A stretch of DNA of 64,000 nt from Perlabentimonas sp034003245 (GCA_034003245.1 JAVEYY010000004.1:62001-126000), one strand, 5' to 3'. Positions 9,016 to 17,800 are shown, counted from the first letter of the stretch. Numbers and translations are program-made. The notes: generated from the letters alone by a model not told the origin.

Positions 9016-10491
9016 TTAGAATAGAGGGCTAAACAGGCGAGCAACCGATTCCTTTAAGTTTTGCTTCGAGGATCGGTTTTTCCATTGCTTTAGTGAGATT
9101 TTCTTACTTCGTCGTATATCCTTGTGGAATTGTTTTTCGAGCGACTGGGTCAACTCCTCATCGTATATCATAGAGAGTATCTCAAAGTTATCCTCAAAGC
9201 TTCGAATATCCATATTGGCCGAACCAACTGAGGCAAAGCTGCTATCGATCATCAATATTTTTGAGTGGTTAAAACCGTTTTGGAAAAGGTAAACCTTAAT
9301 CCCCGCCTCCAACAGCTCTGTTACGTATGATAAGGAACTCCAGTATACTACTGTTGAGTCCGATTTACCGGGAAGAATTATGCGAACATCAACCCCGCTG
9401 AGTGAAGCCGTTTTAAGTGCTGTGAGAATGCTCTCGTTGGGAACAAAGTAGGGCGTGCATATGTATATATGTTTAGTTGCCCTTGATATGGCAGCAAAAA
9501 AAGCTTGCATTATTGATGCCCAATTGGAGTCTGGGCCACTTGCCGTAATTTGGAGCGGATGCTTAGATGATATAGTATGCTCGGGGTAGTATTTACTTCT
9601 GTTTGTTAATATTTGCTTGCTCACAAAGAACCAGTCGACAAGAAAAATAAGCTGGAGCATATGAACTGCATCCCCTTCGATTTGTAAAACCGTGTCGAAC
9701 CAGGTTCCCAGCAACTCGTCACCTTTTAAGTATCGATCAGCAATATTCATCCCGCCCATGTATGCAATTTTACCGTCCACCACAATTATTTTGCGGTGGT
9801 TCCGGTAGTTTACCTTACTGGTGAGCAGGGGGAATTTCACCTCCATAAATGGGTAAACTTCAACACCAGCCTGGGTTAACTCGGTTTTGAATTGCTTTGG
9901 CAAATGCCAGCTTCCCACATCGTCGAAAATAAGCCTTACCTCTACTCCTTTTTTGGCCTTTTCAATTAGCTTGTTCTTTATGGTATTCCCAATCTCATCG
10001 TTGGCAATGATGTAAAACTCGAGATGAATCGATTTTTCGGCCTTATCGATGGTGTCGGTTATTGCTCCAAAGGTTTTTTTCCCAGTTTGGAAGATTTGAA
10101 CCTTATTGTATACTGTTAGCAAGGCCTTGCTATTATTCAACAGGAGCGTAATAATTGCCAGATTGTTAGAAATACTAGGTATTTTAATAAATTTTTCGGA
10201 CTGGATATCAATAAGTTGAGCACGACTTACCTGCGATATTTGCTCTAAATCTCTAAGCCCTTTTCGGTTAAAAATCTTTTCCTTGCGGTGATTCTGCCCA
10301 AAAAAAACGTAAAAAATTAACCCTACTACAGGAAGAAGAATAAGAATTAAAACCCATATGCTGGTTTTTGCAGGATCGCGTTTCTCGTGAATTACCATTA
10401 ATGCAGTGGAAAATACCGTGAATAGGTAAAACAGCAGGATGATAATTGTAAGGTTCGAGAGAATTATTTTATTCCAAAAATCGACTACCAT
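9016..10491 (-). CDS. cls: Cardiolipin synthase (phospholipase D family)
   Basis: The enzyme joins two phosphatidylglycerol molecules, or a related pair, into cardiolipin at the inner membrane. Two N-terminal membrane segments (about 12-32 and 42-66, the second ending YVFFGQN) are followed by two phospholipase D half-sites with HKD motifs: RNHRKIIVVDGKIAYMGGMN and NHSKILMIDSSFASVGSANM. The C-terminus is basic. The length of 491 residues is usual for the ClsA/YwnE type. It stands between the barrel protein and a DUF4252-like lipoprotein, all on the minus strand but with gaps near 100 bases, so shared transcription is uncertain. Confidence 0.93.
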   Translation of the reverse strand: MVVDFWNKIILSNLTIIILLFYLFTVFSTALMVIHEKRDPAKTSIWVLILILLPVVGLIFYVFFGQNHRKEKIFNRKGLRDLEQISQVSRAQLIDIQSEKFIKIPSISNNLAIITLLLNNSKALLTVYNKVQIFQTGKKTFGAITDTIDKAEKSIHLEFYIIANDEIGNTIKNKLIEKAKKGVEVRLIFDDVGSWHLPKQFKTELTQAGVEVYPFMEVKFPLLTSKVNYRNHRKIIVVDGKIAYMGGMNIADRYLKGDELLGTWFDTVLQIEGDAVHMLQLIFLVDWFFVSKQILTNRSKYYPEHTISSKHPLQITASGPDSNWASIMQAFFAAISRATKHIYICTPYFVPNESILTALKTASLSGVDVRIILPGKSDSTVVYWSSLSYVTELLEAGIKVYLFQNGFNHSKILMIDSSFASVGSANMDIRSFEDNFEILSMIYDEELTQSLEKQFHKDIRRSKKISLKQWKNRSSKQNLKESVARLFSPLF

Positions 10492-10591
10492 ATTTCATAG
10501 AATATAGTCTAAAGGTATTTACATTTTTCAATTTGCAAGCTGGATTTTTCGAAAAAATTACCAACGATTATCTTTCAAACCCCTAAAATCA

Positions 10592-11134
10592 CTAGCGATT
10601 AAATCTATTTAGGTTAGAGATAATGGAGATGTTATCGGGTTGAGTGAGGTTAGCGATTTTAGTTAGGCTAATACTGCCCTGAAAGCTAACGCAGAAAATG
10701 TTCTGATAGTTGGTGACAAGCACTACCATTTCGTTGGCCATTTCGGAATTATCTGATTGAACTTTAACGGTTATAATCTCATTACCACTATTGATGGCTG
10801 CAAGATCCTGAAAAAGAATTCTATTTAATCGTGTGTTAATATCGGAGTAGTAAACATTCTCCTTAGATTTGGAATCATTGGGAATAATAAGAAATGTAAG
10901 CTTTTTAGTATCCGAAAGTAAGGCTTTAAGTTCTTTGTTTCCGGGTTGCTCATCGTCGAGAAATACTGAGGCTAAGCCAGGTGGCACGGTAAAAAGAGTT
11001 CCAACGCCCTTATCGCGATAGCTCTGAAAAATTTCGTATGATGACTCTTTCTTAACGGACTCGTCATTACATGCCCAAAAAGTTGAAAGAATTGAAAATA
11101 CAATAATTAAGGGGAACCGAAATTTGATAAGCAT
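10592..11134 (-). CDS. DUF4252-like lipoprotein
   Basis: A 180-residue protein has a lipoprotein signal (hydrophobic 8-19, lipobox-like STFWAC with Cys22), so it should sit in the outer or inner membrane facing the periplasm. The body resembles DUF4252 proteins, which are common in Bacteroidota: a helical start, a LSDTKKLTFLIIPND strand, then IITVKVQSDNSEMANEMVVL and a final strand pair. The function of that family is not known. It is 25 bases upstream of nothing else and lies 26 bases downstream of the thioesterase gene (11160-11555), so the two may be co-transcribed. Confidence 0.7.
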   Translation of the reverse strand: MLIKFRFPLIIVFSILSTFWACNDESVKKESSYEIFQSYRDKGVGTLFTVPPGLASVFLDDEQPGNKELKALLSDTKKLTFLIIPNDSKSKENVYYSDINTRLNRILFQDLAAINSGNEIITVKVQSDNSEMANEMVVLVTNYQNIFCVSFQGSISLTKIANLTQPDNISIISNLNRFNR

Positions 11135-11159
11135 ATTAGTATTACAAATATATTTACAA

Positions 11160-11555
11160 TTAGTCCTTGTTTATTAAGGTTTTATCCATAAACCCAATGG
11201 TATCAACCATGAACCTTGTATGGGTACCACTTCCAATTTCACCCTCTTCGTCCCAAGCTTTAACCTCAAAAACAAGCTTCCGGCCTTCCACCTCAGTAAG
11301 AGTTGCTTTACATTCAACTTTCATTCCAACAGGTGAGGCTTTAACATGTTTAACACTAATTTTTACGCCAACGGTTGTTTGCCCTTTTGGCAAATACGAC
11401 ATAACCGCATTCATAGCAGCATTTTCCATCAGCGCAACCATGGCAGGTGTAGCAAAAACTGCGTGTGTTCCCGATTTTAAATGAATGGCGGTACTCTCCA
11501 TGCCCACTATAAGCGAGGAGATATGGTTTAATCCTGGTTTAATAACGTTTTCCAT
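11160..11555 (-). CDS. Hotdog thioesterase (FlK/fluoroacetyl-CoA thioesterase-like)
   Basis: A 131-residue single hotdog domain. The segment FATPAMVALMENAAMNAV carries the Thr and Glu at the positions used by FlK-type thioesterases, and VGVKISVKHVKASPVG supplies the conserved His and the central strand. Members hydrolyse small acyl-CoA thioesters. Bacteroidota homologues are plentiful and their substrate is usually unknown, so resistance to fluoroacetate should not be assumed. The gene is divergent from the cupin gene. Confidence 0.85.
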   Translation of the reverse strand: MENVIKPGLNHISSLIVGMESTAIHLKSGTHAVFATPAMVALMENAAMNAVMSYLPKGQTTVGVKISVKHVKASPVGMKVECKATLTEVEGRKLVFEVKAWDEEGEIGSGTHTRFMVDTIGFMDKTLINKD

Positions 11556-11623
11556 AGCGGTATTATTTAGGTGTTAAAGATATTGATTTTGATCAACAAA
11601 CTGTTACTAATATAGATATTCAC

Positions 11624-11631
11624 TATCTTTG
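11624..11631 (+). promoter_or_regulatory. Putative -7 promoter element for the cupin gene
   Basis: TATCTTTG matches TAnnTTTG and lies 28 bases before the start codon at 11660. Confidence 0.4.
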
Positions 11632-11659
11632 TTTTTACATCTATATAAAGAAATAAACT

Positions 11660-11929
11660 ATGGATAAGGTTGTTATAAGGAAGCTGACTGATGAGGAAAT
11701 TATAAACAAGGGTATAAATAATTGGCCCATTTGGGAGAAGGAGGTTTCCCGTTTCGATTGGTATTACGATGCCGAAGAAGACTGCTTAATTCTTGAAGGA
11801 GATGTAGTTGTTGAAACCAATTCCCAAAGTTATTCTATAAAAGCAGGCGATTTTGTTACATTTCAAAAGGGTTTATCCTGTGTTTGGGATGTTAAAAAGC
11901 CCATTCGTAAGCATTACTGCTTTAAGTAG
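11660..11929 (+). CDS. Small cupin-domain protein (EutQ/DUF861-like)
   Basis: An 89-residue single cupin barrel. Visible features are the core strands EEDCLILEGDVVVETN and YSIKAGDFVTFQKGLSCVWDV and a final RKHYCFK, the layout of the DUF861/ureidoglycine-aminohydrolase-like cupins. The usual metal-binding histidines are largely missing, so an enzymatic role is doubtful and binding of a small molecule is possible. It converges on fetB, with 48 bases between stops. Confidence 0.8.
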   Translation: MDKVVIRKLTDEEIINKGINNWPIWEKEVSRFDWYYDAEEDCLILEGDVVVETNSQSYSIKAGDFVTFQKGLSCVWDVKKPIRKHYCFK

Positions 11930-11977
11930 AGTTTGTTATCGGGAGTTTACGGAACAACATTATGGATGAAATGAGTG

Positions 11978-12787
11978 TTATCCTCTGCTCCCATTTCTTC
12001 CTACTAGAATATTTGGAGCAATCCTATCCATCTTATCAAAAGCAGTTCGGTTTCCCAGTATTATACTTAACATCAGGTTAATGCTACAACCAGCAAATAT
12101 GGCTAGCATAATCATAATTTGGTAACGAATTGCCGTGGCTGGAGAGTTTCCCCCTAGGATTTGACCGGTCATCATACCGGGAAGAGAAATTAAACCCATC
12201 ACGGAGGTATTTGCAATCATTGGGTTTAGGGCTTTGCGCAATGCTTGAACCACAAATGGATTTATCGCCATCCTCTTGCTAGTGCCGTTAATAAGTAGAA
12301 AGTAGTATAAGTTTTGGTTTTGAGAAAGCCCTTCGAAGTAGGCATTTAGCCCAACAATATTATGGTTCATGGCGTTCCCCAGAATCATCCCCGAAATTGG
12401 AATGAAGTATTGCGATTCAAAAACGTATGGTAATCTGATTATTGCGCCTAAGAAAAAAGCATCGATAATAAGTAAACTCGTGATTGCCGAAAACAATAGT
12501 GGAACTGCAAATAATTTTAGACTAAGGTTACTTCGCCTGATAGTGGTATAAACCCCAACTAGAATCATTATTAACACCCATGCTGAGTTAAGGAATGCAT
12601 TATTTTTTTCAAAAATAAACTCCAAGTAAATAGCCACCGCGGAGAGCTGAATAGTCATTCGGGCAACGGCAATTAGGGTTGCCTTAGTAAGACCCACACG
12701 GTAATACCAGAAACCCGCAATGGGAAACACAAGAATTAGAAACCCAAGTGCTAGGTTAAGCCACGAAATATCCTGTATTGGGCTCAT
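11978..12787 (-). CDS. fetB: ABC exporter permease, FetB (UPF0014) family
   Basis: This inner-membrane permease of 269 residues has about seven hydrophobic segments. The UPF0014/FetB hallmarks are present: ARMTIQLSAVAIYLEFIF near residue 41, MILGNAMNHNIVGLNAYFE near 135, and GLISLPGMMTGQILGG near 198. In E. coli, FetAB is linked to iron export and resistance to oxidative stress; the substrate here is inferred. Its ATG overlaps the stop of the ATPase gene by four bases (ATGA-type coupling), so the two are made together. Confidence 0.9.
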   Translation of the reverse strand: MSPIQDISWLNLALGFLILVFPIAGFWYYRVGLTKATLIAVARMTIQLSAVAIYLEFIFEKNNAFLNSAWVLIMILVGVYTTIRRSNLSLKLFAVPLLFSAITSLLIIDAFFLGAIIRLPYVFESQYFIPISGMILGNAMNHNIVGLNAYFEGLSQNQNLYYFLLINGTSKRMAINPFVVQALRKALNPMIANTSVMGLISLPGMMTGQILGGNSPATAIRYQIMIMLAIFAGCSINLMLSIILGNRTAFDKMDRIAPNILVGRNGSRG

Positions 12788-13371
12788 AAACTAATTACTT
12801 TATCGCAACGCTCCTCCCATTTAGGATTGTGCGAGGTTGATACTACCGTTAGTTCAGGTTTTTGCCATAAATAATCCATCAATCGTACAGTCGATTTTGA
12901 ATCTAATGCTGAGGTTGGTTCGTCGAGTAGCAGTATGGGGCGCGAAAAACTTAGAATAATTGATAAAAGAAGACGCTGTTTTTCGCCTCCGCTAAGCTCG
13001 CTAAATGGTTGCTTAATAATCTCCTTCGTTAGATGGAAGATCTCCATAATTGGATAAGAACGATTTGTATCGGCACCAAGTAAAGTACAAAGTTCATTAC
13101 CGTTAGCAGCCATAAGATCGACTCCTTGTGGAAGGTAAGAAATACTTTTTCGGATAGTTTTTGCTGTTTGCCAGGAGAATTGTAGGTTGTTGTAGCTTAT
13201 TGTTCCGGAATCGGGCGAAGAAATGCCAGCAAGCATTTTTAGCAGGGTGGTTTTACCTTGTCCAGAGACTCCGGTAATGGCTACTTTCTCGCCCGGTGAT
13301 ACGGTAAATGACAAACTTTTGAAAAGTGACTTACCGTTGAAACTTTTCGTTAAATCAAGCACCGATATCAT
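12784..13371 (-). CDS. fetA: ABC exporter ATP-binding protein, FetA-like
   Basis: This is the cytoplasmic ATPase partner of the FetB permease. It carries Walker A GVSGQGKTTL (about 35-44), Q-loop YLPQG, signature LSGGEKQRLLLS (about 125-136), Walker B RPILLLDEPTSALD and the switch His in VVSTSHN. At 195 residues it is a compact ATPase, as usual for YbbL/FetA. It is directly upstream of, and translationally coupled to, fetB. Confidence 0.92.
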   Translation of the reverse strand: MISVLDLTKSFNGKSLFKSLSFTVSPGEKVAITGVSGQGKTTLLKMLAGISSPDSGTISYNNLQFSWQTAKTIRKSISYLPQGVDLMAANGNELCTLLGADTNRSYPIMEIFHLTKEIIKQPFSELSGGEKQRLLLSIILSFSRPILLLDEPTSALDSKSTVRLMDYLWQKPELTVVSTSHNPKWEERCDKVISL

Positions 13372-13403
13372 ATGCCATGTAATGGTTTAGCTGTTAATTC
13401 TGT

Positions 13404-13751
13404 TTAAAGTCGAACAGGACGCATTTTTTCGTCGACTGGTGCTAGAGTAAAAGCTCCCTCAATGGCCAATTCTTTTGTATTACTGGATATTATAAATCCT
13501 TGTAGATCAATATCTAGCTTCACCTTACCTACATTTCTAATTGTTGCTGTAAGCTCAAAAATCTCGTTTAGCATTACAGGTTTAAGAAACCTGACGGTGT
13601 TTACTTTAACGGTAACAAAATCCCTTTGAAAGTGTTTGAAGGCAACGATATAGACCAACTCATCCATCCACTTAAGGGCTTGACCGCCGAATAGTGTTTT
13701 ATGGTGATTTGTATCGCCGGGGAACACTATTCGGGTCATTGTAGCTTTCAT
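13404..13751 (-). CDS. Acyl-CoA thioesterase, YciA/BFIT-type hotdog
   Basis: A 115-residue hotdog protein with the family core FPGDTNHHKTLFGGQALKWMDE (the Asn/His and catalytic Asp region) and VNTVRFLKPV. It hydrolyses acyl-CoA esters in the cytoplasm; chain-length preference cannot be read from sequence. It lies 32 bases upstream of fetA on the same strand, so it may be the first gene of that transcript. Confidence 0.88.
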   Translation of the reverse strand: MKATMTRIVFPGDTNHHKTLFGGQALKWMDELVYIVAFKHFQRDFVTVKVNTVRFLKPVMLNEIFELTATIRNVGKVKLDIDLQGFIISSNTKELAIEGAFTLAPVDEKMRPVRL

Positions 13752-13764
13752 AATAAGTTTTCAG

Positions 13765-13772
13765 CAAAGATA
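13765..13772 (-). promoter_or_regulatory. Putative -7 promoter element for the 13404-13751 gene
   Basis: On the minus strand it reads TATCTTTG, only 13 bases before the start codon, so the leader would be very short. This lowers confidence. Confidence 0.33.
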
Positions 13773-13810
13773 GAGTTTATGTACCAAAGTTAAATATTTG
13801 TTTGGGTTGA

Positions 13811-14896
13811 TTAAACGATCCTTTTATCAATAAACTTGGAGTTCATAAGCCGAGCCACAGCCATATATGATGGGTTGAACTTAAGCTTGTCGCCAACCTT
13901 GTATTTACAGGTTTTTTCTTTTTCAACTGGCCCTAGATCGTATACGCTCATATCGGAAGTGGTTCCAGCAAACTGAATTTGAGGATCTTTTGGGGTTAAC
14001 TCCTGCACATCCACATCGAGGATACCAAAGTCGAGAATTGCGCGATAGCTATGATCCCACTCAAAATCATCGATGGTATGTCCAATATTCCCCTCGGTGA
14101 GAATGCCATCGGGCGAAGTTTCCTTGAGTTCCAGCTCAATAATGTTCCCGAGGTAATCGAAGGTATCAGTGCTGAGGTTGAGGAACTGCGTACCATCGTA
14201 TGGACTGGTTCCGAGGAATGCAGTTTCGCCTATTCTAAGATGATTAATATTCCTGGGCATTGCCGATTTTCCCACCAGAGGAAGGGTTATGGAACTCCCG
14301 CCAGAGATTAATGGCAGATTGGTGTTGAACTTAGCATCGATAAGCTGCTTGTAGAGTGACATCTGCAGGAGTTTATCGTAAGTAGGTTGAATTCCGTACA
14401 TGCAGCCCAAGTTTGTGCCAATGCCCTCAATGTCGATATGCTTAAGATCGAAAACACGTTTATAAAAATCTATAACCTTCTCGCGCAAAATACCCTCGCG
14501 AAGTTCACCTAGCTCAATCATTATTATGATGCGATGTTTTTTTCCTTGTTTTCCCGCCTCGGCATTTAGCGCTTCAATGGTTCGGAACGAAGAGTTTAGC
14601 GATATATCGGCGTAGCTGATAATCTCTTCGATGGTATCCATGGCTGGGGGTTTTGCATACATAGTTACAATCTCGGGATTGATCTCCTTAATAACCCTTA
14701 ATCCCGAAATTCTCGAATCGCCAAGGCTATGTATGCTTTTAACCACCGGATGAAAAAGGAGTTTCTCCAGAAACTCCTTATGACCCGATAGAACCTTTAC
14801 AATCAGGCTCCACTCAACGTTGTGTTTTTCGAGGAATTGATTCAGTTTTTCAACGTTTTGGATAATCCTATCGGACTTAATAACTAGTTCAGCCAT
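13811..14896 (-). CDS. PLP-dependent alanine/ornithine racemase-family protein
   Basis: A 361-residue fold-type III PLP enzyme. The N-terminal alanine-racemase barrel has the PLP lysine in WSLIVKVLSGH (Lys33), a HRIIIMIELGELREGI strand, and a phosphate-binding region around LISGGSSITLPL. The family is annotated as ornithine racemase or YhfX-like, and members interconvert L- and D-amino acids. It follows a GNAT acetyltransferase gene by 3 bases, so the two are almost certainly one operon. That pairing suggests joint handling of an amino acid, but the substrate is not known. Confidence 0.85.
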   Translation of the reverse strand: MAELVIKSDRIIQNVEKLNQFLEKHNVEWSLIVKVLSGHKEFLEKLLFHPVVKSIHSLGDSRISGLRVIKEINPEIVTMYAKPPAMDTIEEIISYADISLNSSFRTIEALNAEAGKQGKKHRIIIMIELGELREGILREKVIDFYKRVFDLKHIDIEGIGTNLGCMYGIQPTYDKLLQMSLYKQLIDAKFNTNLPLISGGSSITLPLVGKSAMPRNINHLRIGETAFLGTSPYDGTQFLNLSTDTFDYLGNIIELELKETSPDGILTEGNIGHTIDDFEWDHSYRAILDFGILDVDVQELTPKDPQIQFAGTTSDMSVYDLGPVEKEKTCKYKVGDKLKFNPSYMAVARLMNSKFIDKRIV

Positions 14897-14899
14897 AAT

Positions 14900-15346
14900 C
14901 TATTCGTTTTTTACATAACGCATCTCAGCGTACTTGGTGGTAAAACCAATTCTTTCGTAAAGTCTTTTAGCAGGGTTATCGTACTCCACATGGAGCTTCA
15001 CATCGCCCTCGGCTCTATTTATGGCTTCTTCCATTAGCTGACGGCCAATTCCCTTACCCCTTACACTGGCATCTACAGCAATATAAACAAGGATATTCTC
15101 AGGGATAAAACCCTGCATTCCTGTTTTATTCATCACCACAATACCCACCAATTTACCATCATAATGGCCAGTGAGCACAAAGCCCCCTTTTCCCCCGTTC
15201 TTCGAAAAGGCGTAGTCTAAACATTTTCCAATGGAATCCTTATCATCGCGGAAGCGATCGAGGTGGTTGTGCAGAAAAACAATAATCTCATCACGTGAAA
15301 CTTCAACTAATTCCTTCTCGGAATTGATTTGCTTAACAGTTAGCAT
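14900..15346 (-). CDS. GNAT-family N-acetyltransferase
   Basis: The ATG at 15346 (MLTVKQINSEKEL) is the natural start of the GNAT fold; the extra 18 residues from 15400 have no support. The acetyl-CoA binding motif A is clear (IAVDASVRGKGIGRQLMEEA, with the R/Q-x-x-G-x-G/A signature), as is the C-terminal NPAKRLYERIGFTTKYAEM typical of RimI-like enzymes. The acceptor could be an amino acid or small amine. It precedes the racemase gene by 3 bases. Confidence 0.87.
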   Translation of the reverse strand: MLTVKQINSEKELVEVSRDEIIVFLHNHLDRFRDDKDSIGKCLDYAFSKNGGKGGFVLTGHYDGKLVGIVVMNKTGMQGFIPENILVYIAVDASVRGKGIGRQLMEEAINRAEGDVKLHVEYDNPAKRLYERIGFTTKYAEMRYVKNE

Positions 15347-15439
15347 AATATATTTTTTTGTTAGAAAAGATGCTGTTGCTGGCAGTTGCTGAAAAACCAC
15401 CGACGAAGAGTTTCACAACAGCGGAAAAATTAATATATG

Positions 15440-15447
15440 CAAATATA
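15440..15447 (-). promoter_or_regulatory. Putative -7 promoter element for the GNAT-racemase operon
   Basis: On the minus strand it reads TATATTTG, about 94 bases before the GNAT start codon. Confidence 0.35.
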
Positions 15448-15629
15448 ACCATTTTTGATGCTTTGGCCAAATTTGAAGTTTCACTGTTGTACTGGAATAG
15501 ATATTATATTGCAGATTAACAGAGGTTTATATTTTGTATACTTATTGAGATTTAGTTGGGATACAATTCCATTTATTACTAAATTTGACATTTAGAGTTC
15601 ATGTCTTATAGTTATTTAGTCAATAGTCA

Positions 15630-16106
15630 ATGAAAGCTGCAACAATTCAGGAGATTAAAGCCGAACTGAATAGCATCCCGTCCGATGAATTAATGAGTAT
15701 TTGTCTCCGTTTGGCAAAGTATAAGCTGGAGAATAAGGAGTTAATGTCCTACCTATTGTTTGAGGCCAGCAATGAGCAAGAGTATATTCGGCAGGTTAAG
15801 GAACAGGTTGTGGAAGATTTTAAAACGCTCAACCGTAGCAGCCAATATTTAGCTAAAAAAACAGTCCGAAAAGCCTTACGTACAACAAGTAAGTATATTA
15901 AATACTCTGGAAATAAGCAAACTGAGTTGGAACTTCTAATACATTTCTGCAAGCAGCTACGTAAGTCGGGACTTAAGCTGCGGGCAAATTCGGTGATTGG
16001 TAATATCTACCTAAGGCAGTATTTAAAGATTAAAAAAACGTTTGAGAGCCTACATGAAGATTTGCAGTACGATTACATGGAGGAAGTCAGGCTTCTTGAA
16101 AAATAG
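15630..16106 (+). CDS. Conserved hypothetical helical protein
   Basis: I do not recognise a named family. The 158 residues look entirely helical and strongly charged, with no signal peptide or membrane segment, so the protein should be cytoplasmic. The middle is basic (KKTVRKALRTTSKYIKYSG) and the end acidic (YDYMEEVRLLEK). The start ATG at 15630 overlaps the end of a 10-codon reading frame opening at 15601, which is probably chance. It converges on the VF530-like gene. Confidence 0.65.
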   Translation: MKAATIQEIKAELNSIPSDELMSICLRLAKYKLENKELMSYLLFEASNEQEYIRQVKEQVVEDFKTLNRSSQYLAKKTVRKALRTTSKYIKYSGNKQTELELLIHFCKQLRKSGLKLRANSVIGNIYLRQYLKIKKTFESLHEDLQYDYMEEVRLLEK

Positions 16107-16118
16107 CTAGAAAATCCT

Positions 16119-16355
16119 CTAAATCCCTTTTTTGCTTTTCCTAAGCATATAAAGGTATAGACTCTCCACTTTTTCGCGAGCCCAGGGTGTTTTCCTAAGA
16201 AAGTTTAGGCTTGATTTTATGGATGGATTCGATTTAAAGCAATTTATGGTGATTTTACCGTAAAGATCTTCCCACCCATAATAATTAACCAGTTGATTTA
16301 AAATTGTCTCCAGGGTGAGCCCATGCAGCGGATTATTCTTTTGAACTTCAGCCAT
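16119..16355 (-). CDS. VF530-family (DUF2132) small protein
   Basis: 78 residues with the strongly conserved VF530/DUF2132 signature: NPLHGLTLETILNQLVNYYG, then CFKSNPSIKSSLNFLRKTPW and AREKVESLYL. The family is small, cytoplasmic and described as DNA-binding, with unknown biological role. It starts 15 bases after the stop of the DEAD-box helicase gene on the same strand, so the two are probably co-transcribed. Confidence 0.93.
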   Translation of the reverse strand: MAEVQKNNPLHGLTLETILNQLVNYYGWEDLYGKITINCFKSNPSIKSSLNFLRKTPWAREKVESLYLYMLRKSKKGI

Positions 16356-16370
16356 TGTAATAGTAAAGAG

Positions 16371-17720
16371 TTAAAATCTTGTTTTCTTGGGTTTGTTTGG
16401 ATTTTTAGCCTTTTGAAGTTTCTCGTACTTCTCCTTACGATTTTTGGGGCCGCCAAGGTTTACCTTTTTATTCTTCTCCTTTTTCTCGTGCGTGTGCGCT
16501 TTGGGTTTGGGCGTTTTTCGGGTGATTTTTGATAGATAATCCTTATCGCCCAGATTTACGGGTTTCTCCTCATCAATCAGCACGTTCGAGATTTCAAGAT
16601 TAGTCGGGAGTGGAAGTATTTCGATATGCTTTCCCATTAGCTGCTCAACGCCAAACTGATACTCCTGCTCCCACTCGGATATAAACGAGATGGCCTCGCC
16701 ATCCTTATTGGCCCTTCCAGTTCGGCCTATTCGGTGCAGGTAATCGCCCGATGCTTCAGTCATATCGAAATTCACTACGTGCGTTACATCTGTGATGTCC
16801 ATACCTCGAGCTACAATATCGGTTGCAATAAGGATACGATGGGTTCCATCCTGGAACTGCCTTAAGGCTGTAAGCCTTGTGTTATGGGCCTTGTTGGAGT
16901 GTATTACGCTAATCTGATCGGGGAACTTCTCTCCTATATTCTCAAACAGCCGATCGGCTGTTTTCTTCGATTTTACGAATACCATAACCTTGCTTAAATC
17001 GGCATTCTCATTGAGCAATAGCTCAAGCAGGTTGGCCTTGGTGTTAAAGTTAGGAACGTGATACCCAATTTGCTTAATCCTCTCGATTGGCGTTCCGTGC
17101 GGATTTACTACTATCCGCTGTGGATCAATCAGACTATTGGCAATAAACTCATCTACATCGGGAGTGATGGTAGCCGAGAACATAAGCGTTTGCCTTTTCT
17201 CGGGTAGCAGATCAAGCACACTGGCCAGCTGCGGACGAAGCCCAAGGCTAAACATCTCATCAACCTCGTCTATCACCAGCTTTTTAATTGATTTTAAGCG
17301 CAGTACACCGGTAAAGGTTAAGTCGATTAATCGGCCTGGAGTGGCCACCAGGATATCGAGCCCATCGTAAACCAACTGCTTCTGAGTGTTTATATTGGTA
17401 TCGCCGTATACGCCAGCCGATCGGATATCGTAGTACTTGGTTAACTTCTTAATCTCCTCCACAATCTGAACTACCAGTACCCTTGTGGGGGCGAGAATAA
17501 GCACGCGAGGCTCTCGTTGTTTCGAGTAGGTCAGCGTATTTAGTATAGGTAATAAGTAGGCAAATGTTTTTCCCGTTCCGGTTTGGGCAATGCCAATGGT
17601 ATTTTTCCCAGACATAATCACAGGGAACGCCTTATCCTGTATTGGTGTAGGATTGATATACTCCAAATCGGTGAGCGCCTGTAGGAATGGTTTTTTGATA
17701 TTTAGCTCTTCGAAGGTCAC
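16371..17720 (-). CDS. DEAD-box-family ATP-dependent RNA helicase (DEVD variant)
   Basis: 449 residues with two RecA-like domains. Motifs: Q motif (FLQALTDLEYINPTPIQ), motif I AQTGTGKT, Ia PTRVLVVQ, II IDEVDEM (DEVD instead of DEAD), III SAT, V ATDIVARGMD and VI HRIGRTGR. A lysine-rich tail (about 400-449) probably adds RNA binding. Such helicases unwind short RNA duplexes during ribosome assembly or mRNA turnover, especially in the cold. A second helicase gene lies directly upstream on the same strand, separated by a 131-base repeat-bearing gap. Confidence 0.92.
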   Translation of the reverse strand: MTFEELNIKKPFLQALTDLEYINPTPIQDKAFPVIMSGKNTIGIAQTGTGKTFAYLLPILNTLTYSKQREPRVLILAPTRVLVVQIVEEIKKLTKYYDIRSAGVYGDTNINTQKQLVYDGLDILVATPGRLIDLTFTGVLRLKSIKKLVIDEVDEMFSLGLRPQLASVLDLLPEKRQTLMFSATITPDVDEFIANSLIDPQRIVVNPHGTPIERIKQIGYHVPNFNTKANLLELLLNENADLSKVMVFVKSKKTADRLFENIGEKFPDQISVIHSNKAHNTRLTALRQFQDGTHRILIATDIVARGMDITDVTHVVNFDMTEASGDYLHRIGRTGRANKDGEAISFISEWEQEYQFGVEQLMGKHIEILPLPTNLEISNVLIDEEKPVNLGDKDYLSKITRKTPKPKAHTHEKKEKNKKVNLGGPKNRKEKYEKLQKAKNPNKPKKTRF

Positions 17721-17734
17721 GGTTTGTCAGTTTT

Positions 17735-17800
17735 CGGTAATCGGTAATCAGTAATCGGTTTGTAGTTGAAAAGTCGAAAGTAAAAAAGTCTTAAAGTCTA
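17735..17800. repeat. Degenerate short tandem repeat tract
   Basis: Three near copies of an 8-base unit (CGGTAATC, CGGTAATC, AGTAATCGG) are followed by a second series based on AAGTC (AAGTCGAAAGTAAAAAAGTC, TTAAAGTC). The tract sits between the two helicase genes and resembles the tracts near 21.5 kb and 43.2 kb. Confidence 0.7.

Noticed and set aside
11160..11555. Fluoroacetate-resistance gene
   Set aside because: FlK-like hotdog proteins are common and mostly have other substrates; nothing nearby supports organofluorine chemistry.
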